A stretch of DNA of 64,000 nt, from the NCBI GenBank assembly GCA_020252645.1, contig JADCCN010000001.1, positions 18,099 to 82,098 on the forward strand, given 5' to 3'. The notes beneath the pieces are model-generated. The model ran no database searches and was not told the DNA's origin. It saw only the letters and a list, made by a program, of their open reading frames with translations. The position numbers and the translations under genes were made by a program. Within the stretch, counting starts at the first letter, position 1; the number at the start of each line of letters is the position of its first letter. This DNA is from Methylobacterium sp. GTDB taxonomy: Bacteria; Pseudomonadota; Alphaproteobacteria; Rhizobiales; Beijerinckiaceae. Below, piece by piece: positions 61,522-64,000 of this stretch.

Positions 61522-62361
61522 TCAGGCATGCCGGGATCGTCCAAACCTTCGCTCAAGGCCCAGCACCAGAAGCGACAACGACAAAGTGATCACGAGGTAA
61601 AGCCCCGCGACCGTCAACCAGATTTCGAAAGCCATGAACGTGTCGGCCACAATCGTGCGTCCCTCGGTGGTCAGATCGAACACGGCAATCACGCTGACGA
61701 TGGCGGAGTGCTTGACGAGGTTGACCAGAACCCCCGCCAGCGGCGGCAACATCAGCGGCACAGCCTGAGGCAGGACCACGTCACGGTAGATGTCGAAAGG
61801 CTTGAGGCCGAGCGCCCGCCCCGCCTCCCATTGGCCGCGCCGGACCGCGATAATGCCGCCCCGGATGATCTCGGCGGCAAATGCGCCTTCGTAAATTGCC
61901 AGACAGAGCACGCCGGCCCAGAAACGCGAGATTCCGAGGATCTGTGCGATGATGAAGTAGAACACCAGCACCTGAACAAGCAGAGGCGTGTTGCGGATGA
62001 TTTCAAGATAAGCCCTCGCAATGCCCCTTCCGACAAGGCTTGGCGAAAGCCGAAGGAGCGCCGTCACAAGGCCGATGGCCAAAGCCAGAACCAGTGCGAT
62101 CGCTGAAATCTGCAAGGTGACGAACAGGCCCTTCATCAGCGGGCCCCAGATCAATTGGCCATCGATCATGCGCCAGAGATAGCGAGGAACGCGGAACCAC
62201 TGCCAGTTATAGCCCATGCTCTGGGCACCGCGCAGGATCAGCCAGGCAAGCGCGGCGACGAACAACATGAACGAGGCAATATCCACGAGGGCGGCATGGC
62301 GTGCCTTTGCCTTGCGGCGCATCCGGGCGGAGGGGGCAGGGACGATGGAATAATCGCTCAT
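61522..62361 (-). CDS. Polar amino acid ABC importer, permease
   Basis: The 279-residue permease has about six membrane segments, R-N-T-P-L-L-V-Q near residue 128 and the EAA loop E-A-G-R-A-L-G-L-K near 185. It pairs with the permease at 59690 to form the heterodimeric channel of a GlnP/HisQM-type importer. A 54-nt gap separates it from the binding-protein gene, and 24 nt from the reductase gene upstream. Confidence 0.93.
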   Translation of the reverse strand: MSDYSIVPAPSARMRRKAKARHAALVDIASFMLFVAALAWLILRGAQSMGYNWQWFRVPRYLWRMIDGQLIWGPLMKGLFVTLQISAIALVLALAIGLVTALLRLSPSLVGRGIARAYLEIIRNTPLLVQVLVFYFIIAQILGISRFWAGVLCLAIYEGAFAAEIIRGGIIAVRRGQWEAGRALGLKPFDIYRDVVLPQAVPLMLPPLAGVLVNLVKHSAIVSVIAVFDLTTEGRTIVADTFMAFEIWLTVAGLYLVITLSLSLLVLGLERRFGRSRHA

Positions 62362-62385
62362 TCGCTTTCCCCCATCATCTCGCCC

Positions 62386-63492
62386 TTAGATCCCGATGAC
62401 CAGCGGCGATTTCGGCACGCTGCAGCAGATCAGAGCCATTCCCGGACCGGGTTCATCGAGCGGCTCCTCGATATAGGCGACCTCGCCTTCGACCTCGCAC
62501 AGACAGGTGTTGCAGATACCGTTGCGGCAGGAAAAGGCCGGAGCCAATCCGTTCGCTTCGGCAAGATCGAGCAAGGTTCGCGAACTGCCGTTCCAAGGCA
62601 CGGAAATCCCCGAGCGCGAGAAGGTGACGCTGATTGCAGCGCCCCTGGCTTGGGGGGCCTCCGTCCGGGGCATCACAGCCGGCCGGGTCGCAGGAGCATC
62701 CGCCGGGCGCTGTTTCAGCACGGTCGATGGACCGAAGAATTCGTAACGGATCTGTTCCTCGCGGACGCCAAGATCGAGCAGGAGACCATACATGGCCTGC
62801 ATGAAACCGCCGGGTCCGCACAAATAGGCATCGTAGTTCCCGATCGGGAGAACGCTCCGCAAGACGTCGGCCGTCACCAGTCCATCAAAATGAGGATGGG
62901 CCAAGGCATGGTCCTGTGCACCGGGTTCTCGCAGGCAGGTCGCAACGGTCAGATTGGGACATCGCGCCGCCAACTCGGCCACTTCGCCCGAAAAAGGCTG
63001 AACCCGACCGTTCTCGCAGGCATGGATCAGATAGGTCCTGCGAGACGAGCGCGCGAGCACATGCACCATGGCCAACAGGGGGGTGATGCCAATACCACCC
63101 GCCAGCAACAGCACAGGGCGCTGCGAAGCTTCATCGAGCTGGAACTGCCCTTTGGGCGCTGATCCTTGGAGGATTGTGCCGATCTGGACCTCATCATGCA
63201 TGAAGCCCGAACCAAGGCCCGGCGGCAGATCAGGCCGGCCCGGTGGCGGGGGTTCGCGCTTGACGCTGATGCGATAGGCCGAGAGGTCGGATGGGTCGGA
63301 CGAAAGGCTGTAGTTGCGCGGTACCGGCCTGCCATCCGGACCGGACAAGCGAAATGTCAGGAACTGACCAGCGGCAAAGGGCGGCAACGGGCCGCCGTCA
63401 TCTGCCGCAAGATTGAGCGAGCACACCACCTCGCTTTCCATCTTGCGACCGATAACCTTGTAACGTCGCCAGGCCGTTCTCAACTGGCCCAC
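62386..63492 (-). CDS. FAD/NAD(P)-dependent reductase with C-terminal 2Fe-2S domain
   Basis: The 368-residue protein has a flavin domain (R-N-Y-S near residue 60), an NAD(P) domain (G-G-I-G-I-T-P near 132, C-G-P-G-G near 230) and a plant-type ferredoxin domain with C-R-N-G-I-C-N-T-C near 325 and a fourth Cys in I-C-C near 355. It passes electrons from NAD(P)H to an oxygenase. It begins at GTG, one base after the stop of the Rieske-type gene, so it is the dedicated reductase partner in the operon. Confidence 0.92.
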   Translation of the reverse strand: MGQLRTAWRRYKVIGRKMESEVVCSLNLAADDGGPLPPFAAGQFLTFRLSGPDGRPVPRNYSLSSDPSDLSAYRISVKREPPPPGRPDLPPGLGSGFMHDEVQIGTILQGSAPKGQFQLDEASQRPVLLLAGGIGITPLLAMVHVLARSSRRTYLIHACENGRVQPFSGEVAELAARCPNLTVATCLREPGAQDHALAHPHFDGLVTADVLRSVLPIGNYDAYLCGPGGFMQAMYGLLLDLGVREEQIRYEFFGPSTVLKQRPADAPATRPAVMPRTEAPQARGAAISVTFSRSGISVPWNGSSRTLLDLAEANGLAPAFSCRNGICNTCLCEVEGEVAYIEEPLDEPGPGMALICCSVPKSPLVIGI

Positions 63493-63493
63493 G

Positions 63494-64000
63494 TCATGCT
63501 GCCTTGTCTGATGCCGCTTCAGCGGTCATCCGGGTTTGAAGCAGTTTGCGAAAGCGCAGCGCGCCCGCATCAAGCGCCAGATCGAGATGGGGTGTTTTCC
63601 GGTTGGCCATGCCGTTGTGAACAGCCACCAGAACATCGCGATCTTCGATAAAGGCTGTCCTGGCCCCGGCGTTCATCTTCTCCGAAATTGCCTCGTCATC
63701 GGGGTCGGTGTTGCGATGCTGGAACCAGAAATAGTGGCTGTTATCCTCATCAATGGGCGTCATGAAGTTGTATGAGATGTTGATGTAGGTCTTTTCATGG
63801 AAAGGCTTGTCAGGTCCGCCATGGCCGGTCGGCGAGAAGATGGATTTGTTGATGCCAATCGACGGCAGGACGCACTCGTAGTGCTGCTTGCGATCGACAT
63901 TGCCACTGAACTTGAGCAAAGGCGCATAATAGGGCGGCGCCTCGGTATCCATCATCCAGCGCCAGACAACCACGCCGTCCGTGTTCACATCGATGGAGAG
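63494..64000 (-). CDS. Rieske-type oxygenase alpha subunit, C-terminal part (5' end outside window)
   Basis: The frame is open to the window edge, so only about the last 168 codons are seen. The pattern S-Y-N-F-M-T-P-I-D-E-D-N-S-H-Y-F-W-F-Q-H-R-N and the later E-D-R-D-V-L-V-A-V-H-N are typical of the C-terminal half of VanA-like Rieske oxygenases, which demethylate or hydroxylate aromatic or N-methyl compounds with a Rieske cluster and mononuclear iron (both outside this part). One base separates its stop from the GTG of the reductase gene. The substrate class is unknown. Confidence 0.82.
   Translation of the reverse strand, partial: LSIDVNTDGVVVWRWMMDTEAPPYYAPLLKFSGNVDRKQHYECVLPSIGINKSIFSPTGHGGPDKPFHEKTYINISYNFMTPIDEDNSHYFWFQHRNTDPDDEAISEKMNAGARTAFIEDRDVLVAVHNGMANRKTPHLDLALDAGALRFRKLLQTRMTAEAASDKAA

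Noticed and set aside
56613..64000. A second copy of the tRNA 3' end as an attachment site
   Set aside because: I looked for TTCGAATCCTGCCACCCCC-like sequence to the right of the tRNA and saw none in the window.

Overview
The window looks like a chromosomal segment from a GC-rich alphaproteobacterium, most likely of the order Hyphomicrobiales (Rhizobiales). The evidence is the carA / yqeY / dnaG / rpoD neighbourhood, a DnaG that has lost most zinc ligands, a carB with a lysine/glutamate-rich insertion, alphaproteobacterial families such as DUF2852, an ELM1-like protein and a MidA-like methyltransferase beside lgt, and many copies of GAGCATGATC/GAGCATGATGTG-type palindromic repeats of the kind common between rhizobial genes. 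I cannot place the family or genus from the sequence alone.

Layout. 1-3.1 kb (minus strand): the end of a csaA-like gene, a TetR regulator, proC, a YbjN protein and ubiK. 3.2-5.9 kb (plus): lgt, a MidA-like methyltransferase and pgeF, tightly packed. 6-7.5 kb (minus): a pteridine-reductase-like SDR and a glycosyltransferase. 7.7-15.6 kb: an outer-membrane barrel, a GST, rlmJ, RNase T2 with a secreted partner, an extensin-like lipoprotein, an amidase, a likely 27-residue membrane peptide and small secreted proteins. 15.6-32.4 kb: uvrB, a SemiSWEET, a sugar dehydrogenase, an SbmA-like membrane protein, a TctC-type binding protein, an aminotransferase, an M15-like peptidase, an EamA transporter coupled to a lone Ada zinc domain, fadD, msrP, LysR, trxB and an ELM1-like gene. 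32.5-43.1 kb: Lrp, greA, carB, a lemA-M48-gtrA operon, a methyltransferase, cytochrome c, carA and yqeY. 43.2-43.9 kb: a brnT-brnA toxin-antitoxin pair between yqeY and dnaG. 44-48.2 kb: dnaG and rpoD. 48.3-56.4 kb: transport, envelope and regulatory genes, a core-type MetE and an rlpA-like gene.

At 56.54 kb there is a tRNA gene with a CAT anticodon. Immediately beyond it the content becomes accessory and catabolic: an ACMSD-type amidohydrolase (plus strand), convergent with a compact minus-strand operon that runs to the window edge. In transcription order this operon holds a Rieske-type oxygenase (its 5' end is outside the window), a flavin/2Fe-2S reductase, a polar-amino-acid-type ABC importer (permease, binding protein, second permease, ATPase) and an AspA/AstE/DoeB-like zinc deacylase. 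The simplest reading is import followed by oxidative and hydrolytic breakdown of a nitrogen-containing or N-acylated small molecule that I cannot identify. I regard this cluster as the best candidate for an undescribed system.

A second theme is a family of mosaic palindromic intergenic repeats (about 1.8, 5.9, 15.1, 33.1, 45.9, 49.5 and 56.8 kb, with a different repeat type at 40.0 kb). At three gene ends the TAG stop codon lies inside the terminal TAGAGC/GCTCTA of the element.
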